From Convivina praedatoris (GTDB lineage: Bacteria; Bacillota; Bacilli; Lactobacillales; Lactobacillaceae), in assembly GCF_933208495.1 (NCBI RefSeq), contig NZ_CAKOET010000002.1, forward strand, positions 186,001 to 250,000: a stretch of DNA of 64,000 nucleotides, written 5' to 3'. Below the pieces are notes generated by a model. That model was not told the origin of the DNA, ran no database searches, and saw only the letters and a list, made by a program, of their open reading frames with translations. Of the stretch, positions 27,220 to 37,302 are shown piece after piece. Within the stretch, counting starts at the first letter, position 1. Each line of letters starts with the position of its first letter. The translations under genes and the position numbers were made by a program.

Positions 27220-27241
27220 GTCGCCTTGAGCGGCTTTTTTT
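27220..27241 (+). terminator. Terminator after ptsH
   Basis: A short stem GTCGC/GCGGC (one G-T pair) with a 5-nt loop is followed by seven T. Confidence 0.7.
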
Positions 27242-27264
27242 GTTATTTTCACTAGGTTGGGCTG

Positions 27265-27273
27265 TGGTAAAAT
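27265..27273 (+). promoter_or_regulatory. Extended -10 promoter for tsaB, probable leaderless start
   Basis: TGGTAAAAT ends 7 bases before the tsaB ATG at 27281. TTTTCA 16 bases upstream could serve as a weak -35. No Shine-Dalgarno is present. Confidence 0.5.
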
Positions 27274-27280
27274 AAAAATT

Positions 27281-27994
27281 ATGAAGATTTTAGCATTTGA
27301 TACTAGTAACCAACCTCTGGTCGTGAGCTTAGGACGGGACACAGAGGTTGTACAACAATATGAAACCAATCAACCACGAAGTCATTCGATTCAGCTGTTA
27401 CCAGCGATTCAACATCTACTACATGAGCAGGGTTGGCAGTTAACTGACCTAGATCGGATTGTTGTAGCTCAAGGGCCTGGATCTTTTACCGGGTTGCGGA
27501 TTGGCGTTACGGTAGGAAAAGTTTTAGCTGATACTTTGAATATTCCGTTGGTAGGGGTATCTAGTTTGGCGATTTTGGCTACTCAAATACCAGGTAATAG
27601 TCTAGTTGTACCAATTTTTGATGCCCGTAACCAGAATGTTTTTGCTGGTGTTTATCAAAACGGCCATAATCTTTTGGCTGATGGCCACTATCCAATTCAA
27701 ACTGTCTTGAATTTTTTAGGAAAACAGTCAGGTGCAGTAACCTTTTTGGGGGATACTCAAAATTTTGTTGATTTGATTATGAATCGACTCAATGACCAGG
27801 TTGTCACAATTCTAGCTCCTGAAGACAGTTTGCCCAATGGTGATGGGATTATTCAATTAGGCTTGAAGCAGACCCCAGTAGAGAATATTGCTGATTTTAA
27901 CCCTAACTATCTCCGTAAAACGCAGGCCGAATTAAATTGGCTAGCACAACATCCAGGAGAGGATCGACCGGAAGATTATGTTTTTGAAGTCTAA
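27281..27994 (+). CDS. tsaB: TsaB, t6A biosynthesis dimerization subunit
   Basis: 237 residues from ATG 27281 (MKILAFDTSNQPL). ASKHA-fold motif VAQGPGSFTGLRIGVTVGK. It partners TsaD and TsaE to attach threonylcarbamoyl to A37 of ANN-decoding tRNAs. First gene of tsaB-rimI-GNAT-tsaD, all overlapping. An upstream in-frame start at 27257 would fall before the -10 box and is rejected. Confidence 0.95.
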   Translation: MKILAFDTSNQPLVVSLGRDTEVVQQYETNQPRSHSIQLLPAIQHLLHEQGWQLTDLDRIVVAQGPGSFTGLRIGVTVGKVLADTLNIPLVGVSSLAILATQIPGNSLVVPIFDARNQNVFAGVYQNGHNLLADGHYPIQTVLNFLGKQSGAVTFLGDTQNFVDLIMNRLNDQVVTILAPEDSLPNGDGIIQLGLKQTPVENIADFNPNYLRKTQAELNWLAQHPGEDRPEDYVFEV

Positions 27995-28523
27995 TGGTCA
28001 GAATAATCATCCGTTAATGCCTTTTCAAGTGTTTGAATCGCAGATGGTGGTTATTAGCGAAACTCGGTTTACTATTCGTTATGCCCAAGCGGCCGATATT
28101 GAGCAAATGGTAGCCATTCAAGAGGCCGTCTATGACGGTTATAGTCCTTGGCAAGCGGCTGATTTTTCTTTTGAACTCCGCCACCCGGAAGATCGAATTT
28201 ATCTAGTTGTTGAGCACGAACACCGTTTGGTAGCCTTTATTGGTTTAGTTCAAAGGGCTTGGTATCATGATTTACATATTACCAATTTAGCGGTCTTACC
28301 AATTTGGCAAGGTCATGGAATTGGCTCCTTTTTATTGAAGATGGTTCAAAAATTAGGAGAAGAATTAAATTTACCAGCAACTTCTTTGGAGGTGCGGGCT
28401 TCTAATCATATTGCTCGGCGTTTATATGAAAAAATCGGGTATCAAACGATTGCGATAATTAAAGAATATTATCGTGATAATCACGAGGATGCCTTGTCAA
28501 TGGTGTTAAATATTGATCGTTAA
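27978..28523 (+). CDS. rimI: RimI-like ribosomal-protein-alanine N-acetyltransferase
   Basis: 181 residues, ~30 longer at the N-terminus than typical RimI. GGAAG lies 4 bases before ATG 27978; ATG 28018 and 28044 are alternatives that give the usual length. GNAT core: LHITNLAVLPIWQGHGIGS (acetyl-CoA loop Q-x-x-G-x-G) and EVRASNHIARRLYEKIGY. It overlaps tsaB by 17 bases. Confidence 0.9.
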   Translation: MFLKSNGQNNHPLMPFQVFESQMVVISETRFTIRYAQAADIEQMVAIQEAVYDGYSPWQAADFSFELRHPEDRIYLVVEHEHRLVAFIGLVQRAWYHDLHITNLAVLPIWQGHGIGSFLLKMVQKLGEELNLPATSLEVRASNHIARRLYEKIGYQTIAIIKEYYRDNHEDALSMVLNIDR

Positions 28524-28926
28524 ATTAGCGCAAATAAAAGATGCTCAAACAATTTATCAAATTGGGTTAGCTGCATTTGGTATAGAACAATTACCTTTAA
28601 GTGTAATTGAACATGAAATAGCTAGCCCAAGAGCTAGCTATTTCATCAGTACCTCAGGTTTTGTTGGATTTACTCATATCTTAGATGAGTTGGAAATCAA
28701 CTATTTAGCCGTTGATCCCAAACATCAGGGCCAAGGACAGGGAAGGGCTCTATTAGAAGCAGTGTTGGCTTTGAGTGGCGTTCATCGCTTTTTATTGGAG
28801 GTTGCCGCTGATAATATAGCGGCCCAAGCTTTATATCAAAAATTGGGTTTTTCAGAATATTATCGACGAAGTGCTTACTATCGAAATGGGGAAGATGCCA
28901 TCATGATGGAGAAATTTAATGACTAA
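28513..28926 (+). CDS. GNAT-family acetyltransferase
   Basis: 137 residues from TTG 28513, which overlaps the rimI stop; no ATG is available near the domain start, so translation is probably coupled. Acetyl-CoA loop [19 protein letters not shown] and the C-terminal [18 protein letters not shown] second GNAT between rimI and tsaD is common in lactobacilli; substrate unknown. Confidence 0.85.
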   Translation: MIVKLAQIKDAQTIYQIGLAAFGIEQLPLSVIEHEIASPRASYFISTSGFVGFTHILDELEINYLAVDPKHQGQGQGRALLEAVLALSGVHRFLLEVAADNIAAQALYQKLGFSEYYRRSAYYRNGEDAIMMEKFND

Positions 28927-29935
28927 AATAATTGCATTTGAATCTAGTGCTGATGAGACCAGTGTGGCCATTGTAGAAGATGGCCACAAAGTGTTGAGTA
29001 ATAGTGTGGCTACTCAGATTAATTCGCATCAACGTTTTGGAGGGATTGTACCTGAGGTTGCTAGCCGGCACCATATTGAATGGATTAGTCGTGTTTTAGA
29101 TGATGCTTTAGACCAGGCACAGGTAAAACCGGATGAGTTAGATGCTGTCGCCGTTACTTACGGACCAGGCCTAGTGGGCTCACTCTTAGTTGGCTTGATG
29201 GGTGCTAAAACTTTTGCTTTAGCCCATGATTTACCAATTATTCCGGTTAACCATTTGGCCGGTCATATTGCAGCCGCTAATTTTAATCAACCAATTCAAT
29301 ACCCAGCATTAGCCTTAATGGTTTCAGGGGGGCATACTGAGTTAGTCTTGATGCCAAAACAAAATCAATTCCAAGTTCTTGGTGAAACTCGTGATGATGC
29401 TGCCGGGGAAAGCTTTGACAAAATTGGTCGTTTGTTAGGTCTAGCCTATCCAGCTGGTAAAGAAATTGATGAAATGGCTCATCGTGGTACAGCACAGATG
29501 AAATTCCCAACAGCCATGGCCCATGAAGATAATTATGATTTCAGTTTTTCAGGTTTAAAAAGTGCTGTCATTAATTATGTCCATCATGCTCAGCAAAAGA
29601 ATGAAACAATTGATGTTGATGATTTGGCCTGTGCCTTTCAGAATGCAGTGGTTGATGCCTTAGTTGGTCGTACGCAAAAGGCTTTGGCCCATTATCCGGT
29701 TCGCAGCTTTATTTTAGCCGGTGGTGTCGCTGCTAATTCACAATTACGGGAAGCTTTGCAAACAATGTTAGTTGAATTTTCTGAAACAACCTACATTCCA
29801 GTGCCTATTCAATACAGCGGTGATAATGCTGCAATGATTGGCGCTGCAGGTTTTTGGAACTATCAAGATCATGTTTTTGCTGGTTTAGACTTGAATACAA
29901 ACCCTGGATTAGATTTTGAGCTGGGCGAATTTTAA
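28919..29935 (+). CDS. tsaD: TsaD, tRNA N6-adenosine threonylcarbamoyltransferase
   Basis: 338 residues. Metal-binding HLAGHIAA (HxxxH), ATP-binding MVSGGHTEL and [11 protein letters not shown], and the C-terminal [12 protein letters not shown] Asp. It transfers the threonylcarbamoyl group to tRNA. It overlaps the GNAT gene by 8 bases. tsaE is not in the window. Confidence 0.97.
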   Translation: MTKIIAFESSADETSVAIVEDGHKVLSNSVATQINSHQRFGGIVPEVASRHHIEWISRVLDDALDQAQVKPDELDAVAVTYGPGLVGSLLVGLMGAKTFALAHDLPIIPVNHLAGHIAAANFNQPIQYPALALMVSGGHTELVLMPKQNQFQVLGETRDDAAGESFDKIGRLLGLAYPAGKEIDEMAHRGTAQMKFPTAMAHEDNYDFSFSGLKSAVINYVHHAQQKNETIDVDDLACAFQNAVVDALVGRTQKALAHYPVRSFILAGGVAANSQLREALQTMLVEFSETTYIPVPIQYSGDNAAMIGAAGFWNYQDHVFAGLDLNTNPGLDFELGEF

Positions 29936-29940
29936 AGACA

Positions 29941-30013
29941 TTGTGAAAGATTAGAGGTGTAATATAGGAAAGGCGCTATTTTGTGGTATACTGAATAAGT
30001 GTGTATTTCACAA
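29941..30013 (+). promoter_or_regulatory. rex promoter with Rex-like half-sites
   Basis: TTGTGAAA (29941-29948) and TTTCACAA (30006-30013) are exact halves of the Rex consensus TTGTGAA-N4-TTCACAA. They are separated by 57 bases and flank a likely -10 TATACT (29987-29992). TTGTGG at 29981 is a third partial half. Autoregulation is plausible, though no full palindrome is present. Confidence 0.4.
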
Positions 30014-30038
30014 ACTTTATTAAACACAGGAGTTAATC

Positions 30039-30689
30039 ATGCCAGAACAACCGAAAATACCCCGGGCAACCGCTAAGCGCTTGCCAATTTATTATCGATA
30101 TTTAACTTTTTTAAATGATGCTGGAACTCAGCGGATTTCGTCAGCTGAATTAAGCGATGCTACTAAATTTGATGCGGCTACTATTCGTCGTGATTTTTCT
30201 TATTTTGGTGCCTTAGGTAAACGTGGGTACGGGTACGATGTTGAAGCCTTGTTGGAATTTTTTGCCAATGTATTGGATCAAAATAGTTTAATCAATGTCG
30301 CTTTAATTGGGGTTGGACATTTGGGACAGGCTCTCTTAAACTTTAATTTTCATCAGTCTTCTAATATGCGGATTGCGGCAGCCTTTGATGTCGATTCAGA
30401 ACGCATTGGCCATGTTTTTTCAGGTGTACCAATTTATAGCATGGAAGATTTACAAGAACAAATTGCTGTTCAACGTATTAATATTGCAATTTTGACGGTA
30501 CCACAAGAAGTGGCTCAAGAAATCACCGATCAATTGGTAGCGGCTGGGGTGAAGGGGATTTTGAACTTTACGCCATTACGAGTAACGGTACCAACAGGTG
30601 TACGAGTTCAGAACGTTGATTTAACCAACGAATTACAAACATTGGTTTACTTTATTCAAAACTACGGTTCAATTACAACGGGGAATTAA
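30039..30689 (+). CDS. rex: Redox-sensing transcriptional repressor Rex
   Basis: 216 residues. Winged helix (~1-80) with [20 protein letters not shown] and [18 protein letters not shown](H)-binding Rossmann domain with [11 protein letters not shown] and a C-terminal swapped helix. It senses the NADH/NAD+ ratio and represses fermentation genes. AGGAG precedes the ATG. femX begins 6 bases after the stop. Confidence 0.95.
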   Translation: MPEQPKIPRATAKRLPIYYRYLTFLNDAGTQRISSAELSDATKFDAATIRRDFSYFGALGKRGYGYDVEALLEFFANVLDQNSLINVALIGVGHLGQALLNFNFHQSSNMRIAAAFDVDSERIGHVFSGVPIYSMEDLQEQIAVQRINIAILTVPQEVAQEITDQLVAAGVKGILNFTPLRVTVPTGVRVQNVDLTNELQTLVYFIQNYGSITTGN

Positions 30690-30695
30690 AACGGA

Positions 30696-31733
30696 ATGCC
30701 ACTTTTAAATTTAGATGATCAAAAAAAGGTAGCCGAGTATCAAAATTTTGTACGAACGGATCCACGTGGGCAGGTTACACAAGATCCCTTGTGGGGTGAA
30801 CTAAAAGCTAATTGGGGTCATGTTTATGTTTATCATGAAACTAATGGCAAAATCGATGCTGTCATGACGGTCTTAACTGTTGAGGCCGTACCTGGTAAAC
30901 TCTTAGCCTATAGTGGTCGTGGACCGATTGCCAATCTAGATGATATTGATTTAATTAAGGCATTAATTGAAGAAGCTCTTATAGCCTTACCGGACAATGT
31001 ATTTCTTTTACGTTTAGATCCCGAAGTGCCCTACTCAGATGAACTGGATGCTCGGTACCGTCGGGCCGGTTTCATTACGCGTAATCGTCAAATTGAACAT
31101 ATGCATGGGAACATTCAACCTCGTAAAAACGTGGTACTATACTATGACGGGCGGGGTGAAGGAGCTCAAAAGATTACCGATGAAGAAAGCTTGATGAAGC
31201 ATTTTAAACGGGATTACCGTAATCAAATTCGTCGTGCTGCTAAAGATGGTGTGACGGTTACTAGTGGTGACAGCCAAGCCGATGTGGAAGCTTTTTTTGA
31301 TACCTATGTTTTAATGGCCAAAGCCCAACAAATAACCCATCGACCTCTTAGTTATTTTTTGCGAATGCAGCAGCTTTGGCAGAAAACAGGTTTCTTTAAA
31401 GTATTTTTAGCTCACTTTGACAATCAAGTGGTGGCTAGTGGTATTGGTTTTAGTTATGGTGATGAAATTTGGTATATGTATGCCGGTTCAAACCGTCAAT
31501 ATGCTAAACACTACGCTCCCTATGCTGTCCAATGGGAAATGTTAAAGTGGGGTCTAGCTTTAGGCAAGACTGAGTATGATTTTGGTGGAGTTGGTGATTT
31601 TGTACCAACCGACGGGCTCTATAAGTTTAAACATGGATTTGCTTACCACGATCCGCACGCCGAGTATATTGGTGAGTTGGATTGGGTAGTTGATGAGCAA
31701 GGCTACCAAGAATACTTAAAGCAGTTTCAATAA
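30696..31733 (+). CDS. FemX/FemA-family peptidoglycan bridge aminoacyltransferase
   Basis: 345 residues with two GNAT-like subdomains and no coiled-coil arm, the layout of Weissella viridescens FemX. Shared stretches include GQVTQDPLWGELK (Lys for UDP phosphates), LRLDPEVPYSDE, GFITRNRQIE, THRPLSYFLRMQ, IWYMYAGS, YYAPYAV-like HYAPYAVQWEM and LYKFKHGF. It adds the first bridge residue (L-Ala or L-Ser from aminoacyl-tRNA) to the stem Lys of the precursor. This implies cross-bridged peptidoglycan rather than the D-Asp bridge of most lactobacilli. No strong Shine-Dalgarno; coupled to rex. Confidence 0.9.
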   Translation: MPLLNLDDQKKVAEYQNFVRTDPRGQVTQDPLWGELKANWGHVYVYHETNGKIDAVMTVLTVEAVPGKLLAYSGRGPIANLDDIDLIKALIEEALIALPDNVFLLRLDPEVPYSDELDARYRRAGFITRNRQIEHMHGNIQPRKNVVLYYDGRGEGAQKITDEESLMKHFKRDYRNQIRRAAKDGVTVTSGDSQADVEAFFDTYVLMAKAQQITHRPLSYFLRMQQLWQKTGFFKVFLAHFDNQVVASGIGFSYGDEIWYMYAGSNRQYAKHYAPYAVQWEMLKWGLALGKTEYDFGGVGDFVPTDGLYKFKHGFAYHDPHAEYIGELDWVVDEQGYQEYLKQFQ

Positions 31734-31735
31734 TT

Positions 31736-31760
31736 AAAAGCGGCGTTGGCCGTCTTTTTC
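31736..31760 (+). terminator. Weak terminator after rex-femX
   Basis: AAAAG-CGGC-GTTG-GCCG-TCTTTTTC forms a short GC stem with imperfect A/T extension, followed by T-rich sequence. Confidence 0.45.
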
Positions 31761-31822
31761 TTTATCAAACCAATCCCACAGCAGCATTAAATGGATTTTA
31801 ATGTGAGTGGAAGGAGGAACAG

Positions 31823-32647
31823 ATGACAATTAAAATGATTGCCACCGATATGGACGGTACTTTTTTAAAGAGTGATGATAATTATGATATCGACTATTTT
31901 GAAAGAGTACTAGCGGCCCTGCAAAAAAAGGATATTCGTTTTGTAGCCGCTTCGGGAAGGCAAATTGCTAATTTGCGAACCTTATTTAAGCCGGTTATTG
32001 AACGAGGAGGACAGATTGATTACGTTGCCTCTAACGGATCGATTGTTGCTACGCATGAGCAGGATTTGTATTCTGTATATCTATCAGCAGCTCAAATTCA
32101 AAAGGTTATTGACTGGAATGCAGCCAATCCGGATTCGGCTGATAACCTAATTATTTTATCTGGAAATCACGGAACCTATATTTCAAATCATGCCACTGGT
32201 CAGGTGAAAAAAATGGTTGAAATGTTTTATCCCAATGTCCATCAGGTTGAAAAATTAATGGAAATCGATGATAAAATCATTGGCGTTACTTTTGTTTGGC
32301 CACATGAAGAGGTTCGCGAGCACGTTGAAGCTTTGGAAAAAATATTTGGTGATGAACTACATGCCACTGGCTCTGGTTTTGGCTCAGTTGATATTTTGCC
32401 TAAAGGGGTTAACAAAGCGACTGCTTTAGAAGTTTTACAGGATTACTACAATATTTTGGATGATGAAATCATGGTTTTTGGTGACAATACCAACGATTTG
32501 GAAATGCTCCAAAAGTATGCGCATCACTATTTGATGCCTAATGCTGATGCCTTTATGAAAGAACAAATTACTCAAGAAGCCACTGCGCCTAATACCGATA
32601 ATGGTGTCATTAAAACTATTATTAAAGAATTAAATTTGGATATTTAA
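31823..32647 (+). CDS. HAD-superfamily Cof-type phosphatase
   Basis: 274 residues. Motif I ATDMDGTFL with nucleophile Asp, type IIB cap, motif III PKGVNKATAL Lys, and motif IV VFGDNTNDLEML. Probable cytoplasmic sugar-phosphate or flavin-type phosphatase; substrate not predictable. GGAGGAA precedes the ATG. Confidence 0.93.
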   Translation: MTIKMIATDMDGTFLKSDDNYDIDYFERVLAALQKKDIRFVAASGRQIANLRTLFKPVIERGGQIDYVASNGSIVATHEQDLYSVYLSAAQIQKVIDWNAANPDSADNLIILSGNHGTYISNHATGQVKKMVEMFYPNVHQVEKLMEIDDKIIGVTFVWPHEEVREHVEALEKIFGDELHATGSGFGSVDILPKGVNKATALEVLQDYYNILDDEIMVFGDNTNDLEMLQKYAHHYLMPNADAFMKEQITQEATAPNTDNGVIKTIIKELNLDI

Positions 32648-32678
32648 AAAACAAGCCTATTCTTCGGCTTGTTTTTTT
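32646..32678. terminator. Bidirectional terminator (HAD / exporter genes)
   Basis: The arms AAAAAACAAGCC and GGCTTGTTTTTTT, with an 8-nt loop, span the stop codons of two convergent genes. Confidence 0.88.
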
Positions 32679-33145
32679 GGTACATGGTAACGATTCACAG
32701 CGATTGCAAAAATAACGCCGATAAAGGTATCCGTAATCCGTTGAAAGACATAGTTAGTAGTAGCGTTTAAGGGAATAGTTAATGAAATCATTAATAGGGC
32801 GGCTAAACCACCGATAACCCCTTTGTTGTAGTTCATCGCATCTAAAATCATAATCACAATCATAACAAAAATTGGTAAGAGAACCATTGAAACCCAGGGA
32901 GCATTGTTAGTAGCCTGACGGGACCAAAAAAATAGCAAGGCAAAAGCACCGCCGACAGTATTGGACATTAGCCGTATTTTAGAAAAATGAATGGTGTTAT
33001 CCCAAGTTTCTCGTAAAGCAAAAATGCACGACAGGGCCGCAATAAAAGGTGGCCGTTGAAAAAAATGGAAGATAACAATGATGAGCATAACTGAAATACC
33101 AGTTTTAAGAGTACGTAATCCTAAGCGAAATTGTCCAAAATGCAT
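32657..33145 (-). CDS. Aromatic-acid-exporter-family (ArAE/FUSC-like) membrane protein
   Basis: 162 residues, about five transmembrane helices: RTLKTGISVMLIIVIF, FIAALSCIFALRETWDNT, GGAFALLFFW, VMIVIMILDAMNYNKGVIGGLAALLM and VFQRITDTFIGVIFAIAVNRY. It matches the N-terminal membrane module of ArAE proteins but lacks the C-terminal soluble domain, a short form common in Firmicutes. Transport substrate unknown. AGGAGA precedes the ATG. Confidence 0.8.
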   Translation of the reverse strand: MHFGQFRLGLRTLKTGISVMLIIVIFHFFQRPPFIAALSCIFALRETWDNTIHFSKIRLMSNTVGGAFALLFFWSRQATNNAPWVSMVLLPIFVMIVIMILDAMNYNKGVIGGLAALLMISLTIPLNATTNYVFQRITDTFIGVIFAIAVNRYHVPKKQAEE

Positions 33146-33223
33146 TTACTATCTCCTGTAATCTTAATTTATAGGTTATCATATAGTTTATTGTTTTTTT
33201 GAAATGAAAGGAATGTTTAACTT

Positions 33224-33967
33224 ATGTTAAGAAATACTATTTTAGATTTAATGAACGACCATCAATCAATTCGAGCCTTTACTGATCAACCGGTATCCCA
33301 AGAACAAATTGATACCATTCTAACGGCTGCTTTAGCGGGGCCTAATATTCAAAATTTCCAACCCGTAACTTTTATTGAAATTACTGATCAGGCCTTTAAA
33401 GCTGAAATCACACAAGTAGTAGGGATGAAATATATTGAAACTGCTACTCGCTTTTTTGTAGTAGCAGTTGACTATAGTAAGGATTTAATTGGATTGGATG
33501 ATGATCAACAAGCTTTAGTTATTGAAAAATTAAAGAGTTATCAAATTTTTGAAGGGGGAATTATTAGTGCCTCAATTGCCTTAGGACGAGCTCAAATCGC
33601 AGCGGAATCACTTGGTTTGGGTACCGTGACGATGGCTGGTGCAATGGGGGCATATGAATTATATGAAGAACGGTTAAAGTTACCAGCTTATGTCAAGCCA
33701 ATTATGGGCTTTTCACTTGGATATCCCGACCAAACACCCGGCATTAAACCTAAATTGCCATTGACTGGCAGCCTTATGAAAGATTATTATCGTCCAGAGC
33801 AAATGGCACAAGCAGTCAGTGATTATAATAAAACTATGCGACAATACTTTGCTAAACGCGGTATTGATAGTGATTGGACGCAGCATAATATCAAATTATT
33901 TGGCCAGTTAAAAATTAATCATGGTTTAAGTGCTTATCCCAAGGCTAAAGGTTTTGATTTAAGTTAA
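33224..33967 (+). CDS. NfsA-type NADPH-dependent nitroreductase
   Basis: 247 residues. FMN-binding N-terminus HQSIRAFTDQPVS, GPNIQNFQPV, the central AAESLGLGTVTMAGAMG, and PIMGFSLGYPDQTPGIKPKLPL, typical of NfsA/FRP flavin reductases. It probably reduces flavins, quinones or nitro compounds with NADPH. A single-gene unit with AAAGGAA before the start. Confidence 0.88.
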   Translation: MLRNTILDLMNDHQSIRAFTDQPVSQEQIDTILTAALAGPNIQNFQPVTFIEITDQAFKAEITQVVGMKYIETATRFFVVAVDYSKDLIGLDDDQQALVIEKLKSYQIFEGGIISASIALGRAQIAAESLGLGTVTMAGAMGAYELYEERLKLPAYVKPIMGFSLGYPDQTPGIKPKLPLTGSLMKDYYRPEQMAQAVSDYNKTMRQYFAKRGIDSDWTQHNIKLFGQLKINHGLSAYPKAKGFDLS

Positions 33968-33980
33968 ACTAAACTCCCTA

Positions 33981-34008
33981 TTGACATGTAGCAGACTAAT
34001 GCTATACT
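33981..34008 (+). promoter_or_regulatory. groESL promoter
   Basis: TTGACA (33981-33986), 16-nt spacer, TATACT (34003-34008). Confidence 0.88.
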
Positions 34009-34020
34009 TATTGATGTAGG

Positions 34021-34047
34021 TTAGCACTCACTATACAGGAGTGCTAA
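34021..34047 (+). promoter_or_regulatory. CIRCE element (HrcA operator)
   Basis: TTAGCACTC-N9-GAGTGCTAA is an exact match to the CIRCE consensus, located just downstream of the -10 box and 26 bases before groES. It implies HrcA repression relieved by heat; hrcA is not in the window. Confidence 0.97.
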
Positions 34048-34072
34048 AAAGAAATTATTGGAGGTATACCCA

Positions 34073-34357
34073 ATGTTAAAGCCATTAGGTGATCGTGTAA
34101 TTATTGAAGTAGCTGATGAAGGCGAAAAGACAGTTGGTGGGATTGTGTTAGCTAGCTCAGCTAACGAGAAGCCTGTTACCGGTAAAGTTGTTGCCGTCGG
34201 AACAGGTTTGGTTGCTACAGATGGTAGTAAGCATGAATTAACAGTTAAGTCAGGCGATGAAGTGTTGTTTGATAAGTATGCTGGTCAAGAAGTATCTTTT
34301 GAAGGTCAAGATTACCTTGTCTTACATGAAAAAGACATTGTTGCTATTATCCAGTAA
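34073..34357 (+). CDS. groES: Co-chaperonin GroES
   Basis: 94 residues from ATG 34073 ([13 protein letters not shown]), with GGAGGT 8 bases upstream; an in-frame ATG at 34058 lies before that site and is rejected. The mobile loop [11 protein letters not shown] and C-terminal [13 protein letters not shown] are present. It caps GroEL. Confidence 0.96.
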   Translation: MLKPLGDRVIIEVADEGEKTVGGIVLASSANEKPVTGKVVAVGTGLVATDGSKHELTVKSGDEVLFDKYAGQEVSFEGQDYLVLHEKDIVAIIQ

Positions 34358-34406
34358 GTTAATAATATTTAAATTATCAATCCATTGATTTGTTTGGTTA
34401 TTGGGC

Positions 34407-34429
34407 ACTTTCTTTACGGAAAGTTTTTT
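34407..34429 (+). terminator. Terminator-like hairpin between groES and groEL
   Basis: ACTTTC-TTTACG-GAAAGT followed by six T. The stem is only six base pairs, so it may attenuate or act as an mRNA processing/stability site rather than stop all transcription. The groES-groEL gap is 101 bases, longer than usual. Confidence 0.55.
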
Positions 34430-34434
34430 AATAA

Positions 34435-36078
<1,644 letters not shown>

Positions 36079-36087
36079 TTTTCTTTT

Positions 36088-36113
36088 AAAAACAGCCTTA
36101 GGGCTGTTTTTAT
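36088..36113 (+). terminator. Terminator after groEL
   Basis: AAAAACAGCC-TTAG-GGCTGTTTTT with trailing T. Confidence 0.92.
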
Positions 36114-36171
36114 TTTGGCAGGGTATTTTATAAAAGCTATGCTAAAATAATCATTATTGGAGGAGTGATTC

Positions 36172-36615
36172 ATGACTTTTTATAGTGCCGATTATTTATC
36201 ACAACAGGCCAATGTTACCAGTACTTTTGGGATTGTGATGCTGTTGATAACTTTTGTTTTAATGGCAGTTGGTTTAGTGGCAACTATGCGTCATCGTCTT
36301 AATACGCGTTATCGTGATTTGACAATTATTGCCTTGTTGAGTTTTTTATTTTTTGCGGGGATTCAATATACAGATTACCAAACGATGGTAACGAAAAATT
36401 CCCAACAGTCACAAATGGGAACCTTTGCGACACAGTTTGCGGAAAATCAAAATGTATCGTCTAAAAAGGTATATTTTAATTCGACGACTTTAACGGATGG
36501 TATGTTGGTTAAAGAAGGGAATAAATACTACAGCATAACCCTAAGTAAGGACCAGAAATCCTATAGTTTAACCCGAGTATATCTATTTAATGAAAAAGTT
36601 GAGGTGGTCCAATGA
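36172..36615 (+). CDS. DUF3290 family membrane protein
   Basis: 147 residues. An N-terminal pair of transmembrane helices (FGIVMLLITFVLMAVGLVA and LTIIALLSFLFFAGIQY) and an extracellular C-terminal domain (KVYFNSTTLTDGMLVKEGNKYYSITL). The function is not known. It overlaps the DUF421 gene by 4 bases; the two families commonly travel together in lactobacilli. GGAGGAG precedes the ATG. Confidence 0.85.
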   Translation: MTFYSADYLSQQANVTSTFGIVMLLITFVLMAVGLVATMRHRLNTRYRDLTIIALLSFLFFAGIQYTDYQTMVTKNSQQSQMGTFATQFAENQNVSSKKVYFNSTTLTDGMLVKEGNKYYSITLSKDQKSYSLTRVYLFNEKVEVVQ

Positions 36616-37280
36616 ATATTTATTTACCAATTCTTTATAAATTAGCGATTGGTCTGATTGCCCTAATTATTCAAATTAACATTATGGGGAAGGGTAATTT
36701 AGCTCCTTCTAATGCTCTCGATCAGGTTCAAAATTATGTTTTGGGTGGAATTATTGGTGGAACGATTTACTCTGATACGATTACTGTCTTTCAGTTCATG
36801 GTTGTATTAATTATGTGGACCTTGTTGGTTATGATTTTAAAATTCCTCAAGGAACATAGTCGGTTGGCTAAAGCAGTGATTGATGGACAGCCGGTTAATG
36901 TGATTGAAAACGGCCGGATTGATGCTGGTAAGGTGATTTTGGCCGGTCTATCAGCTAGTGATTTGATGTTTAAGTTACGGGAACAAAATATTTATGATGT
37001 TTCCAAAGTTAAACGGGCTGTTCTGGAACAAAATGGTCAACTGACATTGATTGAATATGGGGATCAAAGTCCTAAATATCCAATTATTTATGATGGGCAG
37101 GCCAACATGGAAGTGTTGGATGCCATTGATCAAGATGTTGATTGGTTGCTTGTTCAAGTCCAAAAACAAGGCTATACTAATATTCGCAGTATCTTTGTAG
37201 GTGAATATATTGAAGGTCAGATTCGGTTAACGCCGTATGATCAAACCGATTTAAACACAAAGATTAGGTTGAAAAAGTAG
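36612..37280 (+). CDS. DUF421 (YetF/YcaP-like) membrane protein
   Basis: 222 residues. Three N-terminal transmembrane helices containing the conserved QVQNYVLGGIIGGTIYSD, followed by two cytoplasmic beta domains (QPVNVIENGRIDAGKV; LREQNIYDVSKVKRAVLEQNGQ). Function unsettled. Coupled to the DUF3290 gene. Confidence 0.88.
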   Translation: MNIYLPILYKLAIGLIALIIQINIMGKGNLAPSNALDQVQNYVLGGIIGGTIYSDTITVFQFMVVLIMWTLLVMILKFLKEHSRLAKAVIDGQPVNVIENGRIDAGKVILAGLSASDLMFKLREQNIYDVSKVKRAVLEQNGQLTLIEYGDQSPKYPIIYDGQANMEVLDAIDQDVDWLLVQVQKQGYTNIRSIFVGEYIEGQIRLTPYDQTDLNTKIRLKK

Positions 37281-37302
37281 TACATGCAGAAAGGAATCAA
37301 TT

